A stretch of DNA of 64,000 nt from Drechslerella dactyloides (lineage: Eukaryota; Ascomycota; Orbiliomycetes; Orbiliales; Orbiliaceae): positions 558,001-622,000 of the forward strand of contig JAGTWJ010000017.1 in NCBI GenBank assembly GCA_020064725.1. Direction: 5' to 3'. The first letter of the stretch is position 1. Every line of letters starts with the position of its first letter. Both the position numbers and the translations under genes were made by a program. The notes under the pieces were generated by a model. The model was not told the DNA's origin, searched no databases, and worked only from the letters and a program-made list of their open reading frames with translations. Shown here in pieces: positions 49,933 to 61,828 of the stretch.

Positions 49933-51378
49933 CTCAGATCTCAAGTGAAGCTTGGTCTCATCTGGGATGCTACCTTCGAGTCATGTAGTTTCAACAAAGC
50001 TATAGACGACTAATGTTATGGATGCTGTCGTGTTCCTCTTACTATAAACTATTACCCTTGTTCTCTGCAGCTTTTCTTTCTCAATCTGTGAACAGCTTCC
50101 ACATATATTCTGTGTTCGAGCTTAGCGATATTAGAGCTTTACCGTTTCCGTTCAGGGCGTCCTTATAATTCTGATTTTTAGAGCTAGCCGTTGTCATGTC
50201 ACCACACATACAAATGCCCCTTACCCTGCTGAATAATGTACTGTTCGACACGCATGCATGCTGTGAGAGCTTTCGCCACCTGGCAAGGCGCTCTAGACAT
50301 CATTTGTATAATATGGCATACTGGCATGAAGGGTGTAAGCAACTGATACACTGGCCGGGATTGATCGCTGATCTTCGAGATCTCGGGGGTCGCCTATTTT
50401 AATATAATTTCCACATATTGGGCTTGGTACTCCGATGCTAGCGGATTGGGATGTCAGTATCTAACTAAGCCTGGACGTGGACGTGGACTAGTCTGCCGGC
50501 ATCTGCAATTCGGTTTATGTACATTAAAGGAATAGATACTCCTGGGAGTCGATCCTCATCTTGCACATACTGTTTAGGTCTCATTGCTTGAATGGAGTGC
50601 GAAGACTGAATGACACGCATGCTATATACCTGCCCAATTCAATAATATATAAATATCACGTTTACTAAGCTTTCTTGTCTAATTAGCGACTTATGTAGAG
50701 ATATCTTTTGAATGGGCATCGAGCATATATGTATAGAGCACATAGAACTAGATAGCGTCTATCTTGGAAGAATGGTTCACGGATGTCAGAATTTTGGTGG
50801 GTTGCGGATTTTGGCGCCAGTTAAAATAAAAATGTATAAGAGGCAGTGTATGGCCGCGGAGATTAAGAAAATGCGCATATATGTGCATGGATCGCACTCC
50901 ACGAGGGTTCTATAAACAGCTCACTTCGCGATCGATCGATTGTGCATCATGCATCATGCAAGGGCGTCGGAACGATAACATGCATCGCAATAAGCTTCCC
51001 AGGGAACACGACCGGCGAGACCCATATGCATCTCCCTTGCGCGCATGTTAAGATGCAACGCAGCAAACGATGAGCTGATAAACATAGTGAGACAAAGGGA
51101 GCAGCTGGCAAGTCAAAAAAAAATTCAATCGTGACTAAGAAAACAGTGCAATGCAGATAAGCTGCATCCTTGTGATCAACGATCAGTCATGCAGATAATG
51201 TAGAATGTATGTTTCCAGTCTAAAAATAGTATTCAGAGAAAGCTAGAGCAATTGATATATTAAAGGCGAAAAGGGATACAAATAGAAATTAAGGGAGAAT
51301 GCAGGTACTCAAAGTGCCAAAAAGAGCCAATGTTCTGTTGCTTGAATAAAATCGTAGTTTGCCGCATGTGTAAATATA
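49933..51378. other. intergenic, no gene seen
   Basis: This 1.4 kb AT-rich stretch lies between the 3' ends of two convergent zinc-finger genes. It contains short repeats such as CATCATGCATCATGC near 50946 and should hold both transcription ends. No coding frame is credible. Confidence 0.5.
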
Positions 51379-53090
51379 TTAGTTCCAGGTGTTTCTTCTG
51401 ATGTCTTTTGGAGGGGAAGATCCCAAACAGGCACCTTCCTCGCTTATTCCAGTAATTCGTGGATGCCCCTTCTTGAGCTGTATCAACAATTCCACCTCAT
51501 CGTATACTGCATCAACCATCTCACATCTCTCCCAATCCTTCAACTGTTTCACGAAGGTCCTCACGGCCTCAATAACAGCCAGGAAGGCTCTATCGCTCTT
51601 CGTCTTCTCCTTCGCCAAAGCATGGCGAACCTCATCGACGGGCTGTATTTCTCCCTTGAAGCTTTCGAGGCAATGAACCATGTCTGCGCGAATGAATCTT
51701 GTATCACAAGCTTTACGAAGGTGCTGTGTCCACTGTGGTAGAGTTAGATCGAATGGAAGGCGGGCGATCTGCTTGTCTTTGGTGAGGAAGATGGGGATAT
51801 TTTTCTTGTCGACAGCCGCGCGGAGTTTATGAGTCGTGTAGAAGTTATAGGCGGCCTTGACGCAAATATTGATGAGGACCGTGAGGTAATTCATCTGTTC
51901 GGCACACGTAAGAGTAGCCGTTACAGGCGGCTCTTTGGTAGGACGGGTTTGTAGTAAGCTTCGAGACTGGTGATGAAAAGCTGCGATATGGTTTTGTTGT
52001 ATATTGGACAAAGCCATGCTAGTCGAACCGGACAATGTGAACATGGTGGGGTTTCTGGAGTTTGGTGAGACGTAGGGCTCGCTCGGCCCTTCTGGCAGGA
52101 TGTTTGGCTCAACCAGCAGAGAGTTCGGGATTTCTGGGGTGCGCGGGTGCGCAACAGATGATGAAGAGCTTGGTGACCCCGGCATGGCAAGACCCTCATT
52201 TATTTCCAGAGTGCCTTCCGTATTTTCTACAATCGGTATGTCGCAACCGACGGAAAAGTCTTTATAAGGGACAAATGAGTCTCTTGTAAGTATCTTTCCT
52301 CTTTGAATCTCTTCTAGACTCCAACTCTTAGGCTCAAGGCATAGCGATACCCGCGGTGGAGAGCGTTGTGATAGCGGCGTATCGATATTGTCCACACATA
52401 TATGTCTCTTGGCAAGAAGCTCTTGCTCAAAAGCCAGCTGGCACTGCGGCCTGCCACAGATATAGACCAGATGATCCTGTGAATAATGGTTGGAAAGCGA
52501 GAAAGGTGTAGCAAACAGTCTACTGCATGAAACGAAAGGACACTGGATGGCCGGCGTGGCACCAGATTCCTCCAGTAGTTGTGAGTGAGAGCAAACGATA
52601 TTGTGGCTTCTACAATTCTTTGGTCAGTTAAGGTATCAATAATATCGCCGTACTCTCCGGGCATCTGCAATTACCTCCACTGTTCAACGGTCCGGGTTAT
52701 CGAGGGACATCCTATATTGAGACACTGTAGAAAAAGAGGTTGATGAATGAAAGCTTTGATTGAAGGTATGTTTGAGGTTCCAAGCGACCCGCTCGTAGAC
52801 ATCTCCGAGATGGTGCAATCCAGAACAGAATGATCGGCATGGGCTCCTTCTCTTCTTAATGGTGGGAGAGTGGTATGAAAATCATGAGACGAGAGCTGTC
52901 GCTGAGAATCGAATCCATGGGTGGGAAATGCCTGAAGAATCATAGACGGCTTATCGAAGGCCCTTGGAACTGTCTCTGATTCTTTCTGAAGGGAACGGTC
53001 TGGGTTTCCCAAAGAATAAATTTGATAAACTTCGTTGCTAAAGTTTGACTGACTGAACAGCTGGACTTCATGACACCGGCTCCTATTCAT
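51379..53090 (-). CDS. C2H2 zinc-finger protein (548 aa, two exons)
   Basis: Minus-strand exons are 53090-52675 and 52609-51379, joined over a 65-nt intron with a CTGAC branch-like site; phases total 549 codons. The ATG at 53090 opens the frame. The intron cuts through the first finger: C123 (CLNIGC) and TVEQWRSH...CSH give C-x4-C-x12-H-x5-H after splicing, which supports the junction. A second finger follows at about C162 (CPFVSC...SLSNHYSQDH) and a third, variant one near C194 (CGRPQCQLAFEQELLAKRH.C). The middle is Ser/Pro-rich. The C-terminal half (about residues 370-530) is alpha-helical and charged (TDTRFIRADMVHCLESFK; KQLKDWERCEMVDAVYDEVE) and may be a dimerisation or effector region. 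The family is not recognised. A role in transcription is inferred. Confidence 0.82.
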
Positions 53091-56000
53091 TGTGGAGAAG
53101 GATTCGTGTTTGCTCCCGCGTTATGATTTGGAACGTATTCGGTAGCTTGGACAGGCAGGAAGATGTAGTGTATTCGTGTGATTGGAAAGGCGCACAATTC
53201 GGAATATCGGTCAGGCTGAAGAAGACTATAGCCTGCGATGTTTTAAACGAGTACAAAGTCAAACTGCGGCCCCACAGGATGATATATCAGGCACTTTTCC
53301 TTCTTCGAAATCTTTGCCTCTTGCATTTCGACGTACCATCAAAGCCACTTTACCTAAATGACATGAACCAGATCCTTGGAAACGAGAAAACACCGTCGCG
53401 CTGGCACTTGGATACGCAGCCTCCCTCCTTATCCGATGCACTACGCGTTTGGTGTTCCGTATAAGTCGTCGAAGGAAAAGAAGAAAGTGCATTCTTCATG
53501 GCAAGCAAATGGAGCCCATATTAAGCGGCCCGATTCCAGAGGTCCCCTTACAAGTTTAGCCTAACAATGCTCATACAGCATTCCACAGAGGCAGAGCCGT
53601 GCCACTGAATGATTGAGGAGAGCATAAAGACAACCTGCAAGCGAGGCTCAAGCAATTAAGTTCGTTCGTTTAGCGCTCGTACATGTGGAGAACGGGCCTG
53701 AGAACCAACTCCACCGCCAGTAGCAGAAAATAGAATATTCGAGGGAGGGGGCACTGCTGTCGATAAAGGCTTTCTCCCTATCGATTAGGGGCATGACTGA
53801 CAGGCGCCTCCGAACACTTTTGAGTCCTAAAGCGAAAAATTACTGCGTTGCTGTGCCGCTGCAAGTGCCCTTGTCAAGTCGAGGAATTGTGGCATTGATA
53901 GTTTCGCGGGCCAAGCATACTCCCCAGCGTGACCTATATTTATAGGCATATCACGCTAGGAGATATATGACATCGGATAAGTCAAGGGATCCCTCAGCCA
54001 ACGAGCAGAAGCTCTCCGTGCATGATTCAACAACATCCATCGTTGGGTTGACATTGGATGTGAATTGCGATCGATATTCGGTTCGTACCCCGCGGAATCT
54101 GTGAAGTAACGGTTAAGCGACAATTGAATAGGCATGGTCTTGTAGCTTCTCTTAATATTGAGTCAGCAGCATGGAGTGGGCGTCTCCCGGACCCAAAGTT
54201 TCTATAAGTTGAGCCTAAACTTCGACCTTGCTAATTTAAGCATCTCAGGACCTGCGCCGCGCTGACGAGCGATTCTGCTTACTGTGAAGCTTGAAGTCAA
54301 CCACGCGCACGGCGCCGGCGGGCGAGATTATTGAACGTTGGTTGTCCTAGCAATCAAAACACCGCGGCTGCTAGTCGAGAAGGGTGTTTCAAGAGCCACC
54401 GTGACGCCCTCCTCAGCTGTCGGGCTCCTGCTTCCGAGGGTATCGTCAAAAGGTTGCTGTGCGAATAGGCGGATGGGTGTGGAGGAGGGGTATGCGCAGA
54501 AGCGGGAGTTGTTGGAGTTAGCAAGCGCCCGTGTTGTGGTTTGACACGCCGAATGTAGCATGTTAGACGGTTTTCTTCCAGGCGCACTATTTTTAGGGCT
54601 TGGCATTTCAAGGCCGCGCGACGGTCAAATCATGCCTACGACAGGGAAACAGGGCGGACCTGATTCTGAGGTTGCAGAATCGCCGCCTCAAAATTTTTGC
54701 CCTACGTAGAGGGATTGTCAGGATGCCGATGGTCGGGCAGAGGTGCTTCCGTAGAGGCTACACATACTTCTTACTCAACGACAATGACATATGACGGGCA
54801 GTACTGCAGTTTGAGGCGGGTTTGCCGATCGGCCAGGCTCTCGCAAAATACCTGAGAAGCTCCGTTTTCTGTCGCCTCGAGGGTGTCACGAGCCCAATAC
54901 ATCACGGAGATTGGCCACTGCCTGGCCCTCTGGGGAAAACCACCTCTTGGGGAAACCATTCCCAACTACCAGGCCAGGAATTGATAAGCGCGGTCGGCTC
55001 AGGAAAGGATCTGGCGATTGCATTCAATCTGAAGTTGTAGATTAAAATGCGTGTGGGTGCTATACAAGGTCAAGGTTGTAACCCTTTCCGGTTCCTGGCG
55101 AGGCTCGAGCAACTCAACCCCTCCGTGCGCGCTCGATACTAGTACATTTCTCTGAAATTCTATCCTCCAACCAACTGTACGATAATATGCATTCACGCTA
55201 ATATCTGACAGCACCCTGATGGCCGTCTTCCACGCTATTGTATTACCACTCCCCTAGAATTGGAAATGAACAATACCTACCAATCGAGTGGATGACATGG
55301 ACTAGATCACCTGCAGCCAACGCATGCTGCGGTGCATGTCGATCAGGTTTGGCCGCTAAGCGATGACCAGCATATATATGTGCGCCCTCGAAGTTGAGGA
55401 CTTGTACTTTTCCGTTGATCATGATTAATTGAGCGGAGAGACTATCATGGATAGTCCTGGAACAAAAATGGTATGCTAGCGGACACTTTTTCTGCGTACC
55501 TTTGCAAATTTGGGGCTTTTGCGTCTAAGACCATGAACACGGTCTCCGTGATTCTCAACAAAATTAGCTGAATTGTTGCACGTTGGCAATAGAGAACCGT
55601 GTTAGCCGAGCACTCGAGCGAATGAGGATTGATGCCTCGCCTGGTTGTCCAACAATTCAAGCATGAGACAGTTGGCAAGAGTTTCTGAGGTTTTCTTCTG
55701 GAATGTAAATGTTTCGGTGTTTTATTCGACGGCAAAACACCAAGGCAGGGAATACTTCATCCGAACTCCGTTTCATCGTCACTATAGCTCGCCCTGCCCA
55801 AATGTGCAGAGATCCATGCCCCGCCATCCGTCCGCAGTGGGTATTATGGGTCAGCATAGGGGGCTGTAATTGCTTTATCTTCGTGAATATAAAATGCCAC
55901 CGCCGGCCCGTGCTTGTCCTGACTCGAGAATTTTTTTCATCCCCGATGCTATTCAACATGGGATCTAGACTACCTGGCTTATATCGACCGGTGGCGACTA

Positions 56001-56091
56001 ACTACTGGATATTGGATTTTTATTGAATATCATTGCCTTTCGGCCTGGGCCCCAAAACACCGCTGTGGATACTCTTTAACGGTCTAACGGC
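53091..56091. other. 3 kb intergenic region, no supported gene
   Basis: It holds the promoter of the neighbouring minus-strand zinc-finger gene at its left end. A 92-codon minus-strand frame at 54328-54606 starts with a true ATG but overlaps another open frame and has no motif. The 54.2-54.5 kb part is more GC-rich than its surroundings. Confidence 0.4.
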
Positions 56092-56496
56092 CTAAGTCTT
56101 GTCTTGAATTGGTTCTCTCCGCTGTGGATGGATAGGATGCCTCGTAGACAACTTTGACTTCGTCTGGAAGCTACAACGTACTCCTGGGTCTAGAGATCGC
56201 CTCTGGCGTCCGATGGTATCGACAGGACCAAAGCTTGGTGCCGGATGTCCGACAAAGCTTAGGTCAAAGTTCCTCATGCTCAACATCCGAATGAACAGAC
56301 TGCCTAGGCCATCACGAAGTTTTTAAGTTCCTTCAACAGAGCTGCCTAGACAACGGGGACTGGAATGGATTAACAACTATATGGCACCGATATGGTAAGC
56401 CTGTGGCAATTGCCACTTACGCAGACAAAGGGTTACAAGGCTCTTGTTCTCGAAAATGGCTTTTCGATCGATCTCTAAATACTGGTGATCCGACAT
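56092..56496 (-). CDS. candidate small two-exon gene, unknown product (95 aa)
   Basis: The model joins 56496-56421 (beginning MSDHQYLEIDRKAIFENK) to 56303-56092 over a 117-nt intron with a GTAAGT donor and CCTAG acceptor, in phase and open to TAG. The second exon reads naturally (MRNFDLSFVGHPAPSFGP) and is basic toward the end. No domain is recognised. The ATG lies 37 nt from a 26-bp tandem repeat that would sit in its promoter or 5' UTR. The support is splice signals only. Confidence 0.28.
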
Positions 56497-56532
56497 CTCG
56501 GCTACCAAGGACCCTGCCTTACTACGGCCCCC

Positions 56533-56610
56533 GCTCTCTTCGCTCTTCCAATCAGAAGGCTCTCTTCGCTCTTCCAATCAGAAGGCTCTCTTCGCCCTTC
56601 CAACGAGAAA
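56533..56610. repeat. 26-bp tandem repeat, three copies
   Basis: Units are 56533-56558, 56559-56584 and 56585-56610, each beginning GCTCTCTTCGC. The first two are identical; the third differs at a few bases toward its end. The unit length is not a multiple of three, so it is unlikely to be coding. On the minus strand it lies directly upstream of the candidate gene ending at 56092. Confidence 0.85.
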
Positions 56611-57575
56611 CACTTGGTGAGCTAGTTCCATATACATATGGCCAGTATACAAGGCCGAGGATAAGCCATGCCATCAATACCGGATCTTCCGCACGCGCAT
56701 GTCAATGAACTGGACAGCGTCCCTCAGATTACGAACCGGATCGGACTGGACCTAACTATTTGAGCTCAAGCCTCCCAAAGAACCCTGGGGTCAGCGTACC
56801 CGAGAATAGAACCCTGGAGCCCTGTATGACCTTAATTGTGGACCTCAATCCTTCAAAGCCTCCTCGGATCGAACGGCGCCCATCACTGGAGCGCGGACGG
56901 GGTATTCCTGGCACCAGAAGACTTTGAAGTTGGTATGTCGATACCATAGATAGAAATATTCGTATATACTTACTAGATCACTGATCAGGAAAATAACAAT
57001 AGCACAGCCAGCAACGCCGCACGCTCGAGCGGCGGTTGGTCTCTCAACCTTGTTACAACGACACGCAACAAGCTTGCGCCGCCTAATGGCTACTTAGTTA
57101 ACTTACGAAACACGTTAACAGTCGCTAGGCCTATAGGCTCGGTCACCCGAAAATAACGCCCTAGCCTGTGGTTGTGTATAGCCGTCTGATAGGTACCTAC
57201 TCATCGAGCAAGGAAGCCAGACGCCTAGACCAAGGCAGCTCGATGCAACCGGATCAACTGCAATATATATACATTTTATTTGAGCACTCCCTCTATAGCT
57301 CTAGGCCCAGGACCATGACCCAAGGGTTTCCTAATACATTTAGAAAGCTCAGACTGGAGCCAGACGTCGGATCGGACAACCGTCGACGCGACGGTCAAAT
57401 CGGACACCCCTGAACCAAGGGAATTTATTAGGACCGAAAGGACCTCGCGCTTTCGCCATCTACAACTGGATTAACACTAGGCTTACGATTACCATATTCA
57501 AATGCGGATGAACGACTTCCGCTGCTGACTACAAAATCTCACACGAACAGTACATGTATTGTCAGAGAGCAAACC
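56611..57575. other. intergenic, no gene seen
   Basis: Short frames only. The right end would carry the promoter of the candidate gene starting at 57576; I see no TATA box close to it. Confidence 0.45.
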
Positions 57576-58255
57576 ATGAGTCGGGGCGAATCCAACACTC
57601 GTTTACTCAAGCGATCACCACTATCGTCACGAATCTTGCATCGCGGGAAATCTGAATCTCAGACCAGTCGTTGCGAGTTCCCACTCGGGCTACAATTAGG
57701 AACCTTGGAATTTGAAAGCTGCAACGATATAAATATCCATCTACTTAGGAACGAGAGGAAGATAGAGCTGGTCTATGGGATCAATAAATACAGGTACCAG
57801 ATGTTAGGAGAATTGCCTGTACGGTATAGAATCCAAGACTTGTAAGGGACGACATCTCGAGCGATTACCGCTGACTGTGCTTTCATCCTTTAATCGGGAC
57901 AGTTCTCACATCGACTCAATGTAACCATTAATGGCCATTTAGCAGCCATCCAATTGTCGACCAATGCGCAATCATGCGTGGACCAATCAAACGTCACCAG
58001 TCCTTTATCCCAGACCCCATGCACGGGACCAGTCTTCAGGATTCGGGAAATTACTGGTGGCTTGAAGCTGGCACAAACATCCGCGATATCCGTGCGCGTG
58101 CACAATTGTTACGCCAAGACGTCGAACATCGAATTGCCATTGATTGGAACAAGGCTATCTCATCTGTAACCGCCAGTGTCCAAGTCATCCCGCAGTACAG
58201 AAAAGCAACTGAGCTCGATCGGTTCCTCCAAGTCTCGGAGTGGGCCGACGCATGA
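57576..58255 (+). CDS. candidate two-exon gene, unknown product (192 aa)
   Basis: Exons are 57576-57841 and 57943-58255; the intron has a GTAAGG donor and a TTTAG acceptor, is 101 nt long, and gives 193 codons in phase. Both exons have natural protein composition (LELVYGINK-like aliphatic/charged text in exon 1; NYWWLEAGTNIRDIRARAQL in exon 2) and exon 2 ends in a helical segment. An alternative acceptor (GGGACAG, about 40 nt earlier) is in the same frame but reads into a TAA, so acceptor choice decides whether the product is whole. No domain is recognised. Confidence 0.45.
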
Positions 58256-59902
58256 CTTTGTTTGTCTTATTACTCTAAAAGTGGCCACGTCGACGCCCGT
58301 AAAGATCAAGTTATAAGAACGATATCAAGTCTGTGCTGGTAAGCTTCAACCGCCCCCACGCAAATATTCAGAAGCGGTCTCTTTGGGATCCTGCCCCTCG
58401 CTCCGATTTTATAGTTTCACATCCATGACATAAGTCTTTACGAGATGAGATTACTGTCACTGCTTTGAAAGTCGAAAGGTCAAATTCCAGGCGGGAAAAT
58501 CCGCGATCCTGCGCTTTGGCTTGCGCTTTCGTCACGGAGTAAGGCCTCCCTTATTGATCAAAAGAGCGGTTTCGGATAGTCCGAAGACAATGTCACGGTT
58601 GGATCACTCAAATGGGCAACTGACGGCTGTAATTCTAGGGTCGAGCACGTCGTCTTTTCGGGTAATCGTCCCGATGGCGATACCAGGTACTAATGCATTC
58701 CCAGCCTTTGATTTAGATGCATGTGATAATTTGAGATCAGAGAGCTCCAGAGTTTGAGGATACTTACTTACCTCGAACCCAGCCGCGGGACATCCTGTGC
58801 AAAGGCAGCTGGAGAGCTTTGATAGATCTAGAGGGTGAAGAATGCCTGTTTTCTTGCTTGGGCAGCTAATATCCATGGCCATAGCTAGTATAGGAGAAGT
58901 ATATAATTTTATCCCCTTTATCATTTGCTAGGACACGCTGTCTTCTTTCCTAGGAAGAAAATTGGGGTGTCGTACGCGGTCAACATTACTTTGACTGAAG
59001 AATTGGAGCTCCAGTCTGGTGAGAACAGGCTGCACCAGCGCACTGGTGATACCTACTTCTGAGTGACAGGGATGCATTGAGGCTGCAGCTGCAGCAGCTG
59101 TACAACGCGTTCCACTGAATGCTTTCATTTTCAAGTGTTTTTGTGGCAGTAAGAACTTGCAGACCGGCTCACAATTATTCTCCCGCGAGATACAGGGGGT
59201 AAACTGGGATTTGGAGACCACCCATTGTTCAAAACCATTAAAATGACTTCCATCAATCGATCAAATATCGTGTCAATCAACTGATCGTTTCGAGATTTCG
59301 TAGCCATCGTCATCCTAGCAGCCGAGTGCGTGCCAGCTCAAGCGAAGGATCCTGGTATATTGCTTTTTTCTCGCGTTTTCTTGCGTTTTCTCCTAGAAAT
59401 CTCTGTCCTTTGTCAGCGTTCGGTAGCCCAGCCGGGATACTAGCGACGAAGTTGTGGCCGGAATCTTCAGAATTTAATCTTCGATTTCTCCATCATGTTC
59501 TCCGCCCTATTTCTCTCCGTCCGTGAGTTTAGTCACGGTATGCAGTCGGTACCCAGCTTGCGAAATGGTCCTGGTACTTGCCGTGCAGATATAGTTAGGA
59601 CTAACATTACGTCAGTCAAAATACTGTACCTACTGCTCTATTCGTAGCTTAGGCTGCTCGCAGAATCGGGAAATCCTCCATCACACAGAACCCGTCGATT
59701 TGTCGCAACCCTGTGAAGCAGCCTGGCAGACCTCAAGCTAGGCGCCTCAGACTGCATCCTCCAGATTATTTCGGCGAAGCAAGGAACTTCCCAGGCTAGA
59801 TCCTGCCCACACGGATTTGGCCTCGTTGCTCCCACCGTCATTCGCTATTGTTATCGATAGCCGGCCGGAAGCTCTCCTTCGCGCAATATAAATGGTAACA
59901 AG
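58256..59902. other. intergenic with unresolved minus-strand protein-like segments
   Basis: On the minus strand, several short segments look coding but do not assemble: a start-like piece at 59313 (MATKSRNDQLIDTIFDRLM), a Cys-containing piece around 59000-59230 ending at a GTAGGT site, and a piece at about 58890-58604 with CLCTGCPAAGFE before a GTAAGT donor. Joining them needs a frame change, so this may be a decayed gene or a multi-exon gene I cannot resolve. Confidence 0.25.
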
Positions 59903-59936
59903 ATGTCCTCTCTTCCACGTCCAGCCAAAAGACTAA
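59892..59936 (+). promoter_or_regulatory. short upstream ORF overlapping the next start codon
   Basis: An ATG at 59892 opens 14 codons in another frame and ends at TAA 59934-59936, past the main start at 59903. If transcription begins upstream, this overlapping uORF would reduce translation of the zinc-finger protein. It is only a sequence observation. Confidence 0.4.
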
Positions 59937-61828
59937 GGTCGTCCTCTGGTTCCAAGCCAACTTTGATCCATGCGAACTTGCCAGTCCCCCTTCTGTTCCG
60001 CAACTTGGACCCGGCCCTCGCTGTGATCAAATGTCTGGAAGCCATCGCTACCGAACGCTTACTTCGACAATCAGACTTAATTGATCGAGTGATTACGGAC
60101 ACGTTCTTGGGCAAGATAGAGCCCCAGAACCGAAATCGGACAAACATCAAAGAGGCGAAATCGTACATATGCCGCCAAATAGGCCCAGTACTTTACCAGC
60201 TCATCACATCGTTCATTGACTCCTTAGACGATTCCGATGGACCATCTCCAACCCAGGCCTCTCCAGTTACCTCGCAACGCAAGGTATCTCAGAGCCAGGC
60301 CGCTAATGCGACCATTGGAGAGACCAGCCCGAGCACAAATCTCGGAAATGAGCCCAAGAAAGCTGCTTCTGCACTCGTGCCACCGTTCTCTACCTCTCTT
60401 GATCATGCCACCCCCAGGGCTCCTACCGTCGAGCTGTGGCTGCAGACAGGCAACAGTGCATTTCCGTTCCGCCAAAACTACGGTCTCGTTCAGCCACTTC
60501 AGATCCCGCGAAAGCTGACTTTAACACCTCCTGAGGAGCCCAATGGAGCGCTTGACTTCCAATTCCCAGAGACTGTCAAGAGCAATCCTGAAGCCAACAC
60601 TGAGGTCAACCCTGAGGGTAGCACACCTGCGTCCAATAAATCCACTACGCAGGTCAAAGCTGCAAACCAGGAACCAGAACCGTCAATAGGCGAAACTACC
60701 AATGCAGCCACAGATCGACAAGAGACTAGAGGCGTCGCCTCAGTTGTTCGAGGCAGAATACGCTCCGCGGCTGCCATTCGGACGTGCAGTTTTTGTGCTA
60801 AGCCTTTGCCCAGTCCAAGCGCTCGAAGGTATTTCCCAGTCCATATGTCCATGTATTTTTATTATACGCCTCATTTCTATCCTGCTCTTCCATTCGTTCT
60901 ACCAACTGTGCTGATCAGGGGTTTTGATCTTTCGTTGGATATATTATTATCACAGGGAACATGAGTCAATTCACATTTACCAGCTCTGCCAGTATAAACA
61001 GTTCCAATGCAAACACCCTAACTGCCAATACCGGTCCCACCGCCCCCGTGAAGTTATTCACCACATGAAAAATCGACACGACTGGAAGCCCCAGGGCCGA
61101 AGGTTCAGCATAGAGGATCTTATAGACCACGGCCCTCTAAGCGAAGACAAGATGGTTACCTTGCGCTATCAATACCAGACGGAGAAAGCCTACGCGGCGG
61201 AGAATGGTGGAATGTCAACACTCCTGCCATCGGAGGATGGAAAAGCCGCTGGAGACAACCCAGCGGATCCGGATTTCGATGACCTAAGTATGGTCCCTCT
61301 CCCATAGCTCGATCAGAAACTAGATCGTGAAAAGAGCCGGACTCAATGTTTCGGTCAATATACTTTTTATTTAGTAACGAGCTAATTATAATGCTGCACC
61401 TAGTGTCTCACAATAACACCCTCATCTCGATGGACTACTCTTTCACCCAACCTCAATTACAGTCCCATGTACCACCACAAATATCTTCGTCCATGTTCGG
61501 CATGGAGTCGCACCTCGATGATGCAAACAGTCTCGAGTTTATGGTACGGGACAAATACGACCAGTTGTCGCAAGTCGATTATCAGATCCACGAATACATG
61601 GCTTTCAGGAACTCGATTGGGCAGTTTCCCACACAGACCTATCTCCCTCAGGCTCAGGGCCCTCAGCTGATTGGAGTTGGGGCACATGCTCGTTCCTTGC
61701 TTACGGGAATCGACATACCATCCACACTCGACGTTGAAGAGGATGCTCAGGGAGAGAATGAAGTCGAATGGTCGAAGGATGCTGAATGGTCAGAGGCTCA
61801 GGTCGTGAACACCATGAAGGGCGGGTGA
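59903..61828 (+). CDS. C2H2 zinc-finger protein (560 aa, or 425 aa if unspliced at the 3' end)
   Basis: Preferred exons are 59903-60828, 60956-61287 and 61404-61828 (561 codons, phases match). The first ~110 residues are helical and basic (RPAKRLRSSSGSK, then LDPALAVIKCLEAIATERLL). A Ser/Thr/Pro/Glu-rich linker follows. Two fingers straddle intron 1: C295/C298 (CSFCAKPL) with the HESIH histidines, and a C-x4-C-x12-H-x4-H finger near C329 (CKHPNC...HHMKNRH). The third exon is inferred: without the last intron the frame stops at 61307. The donor A|GTATGG, a GCTAATT branch-like site and the acceptor CACCTAG fit in phase, and the downstream frame begins only 38 nt after that stop, too close for a separate gene. 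The added C-terminus is acidic and Gln-rich (DVEEDAQGENEVEWSKD), resembling an activation region. A transcription role is inferred. Confidence 0.75.

Noticed and set aside
53090..53464. Plus-strand 124-codon frame beginning at the start of the minus-strand zinc-finger gene
   Set aside because: It lies in that gene's promoter, has no recognised motif and no splice support.
54328..54606. Minus-strand 92-codon frame with a true ATG
   Set aside because: A second minus-strand frame is open over the same GC-rich DNA; there is no evidence to choose either.
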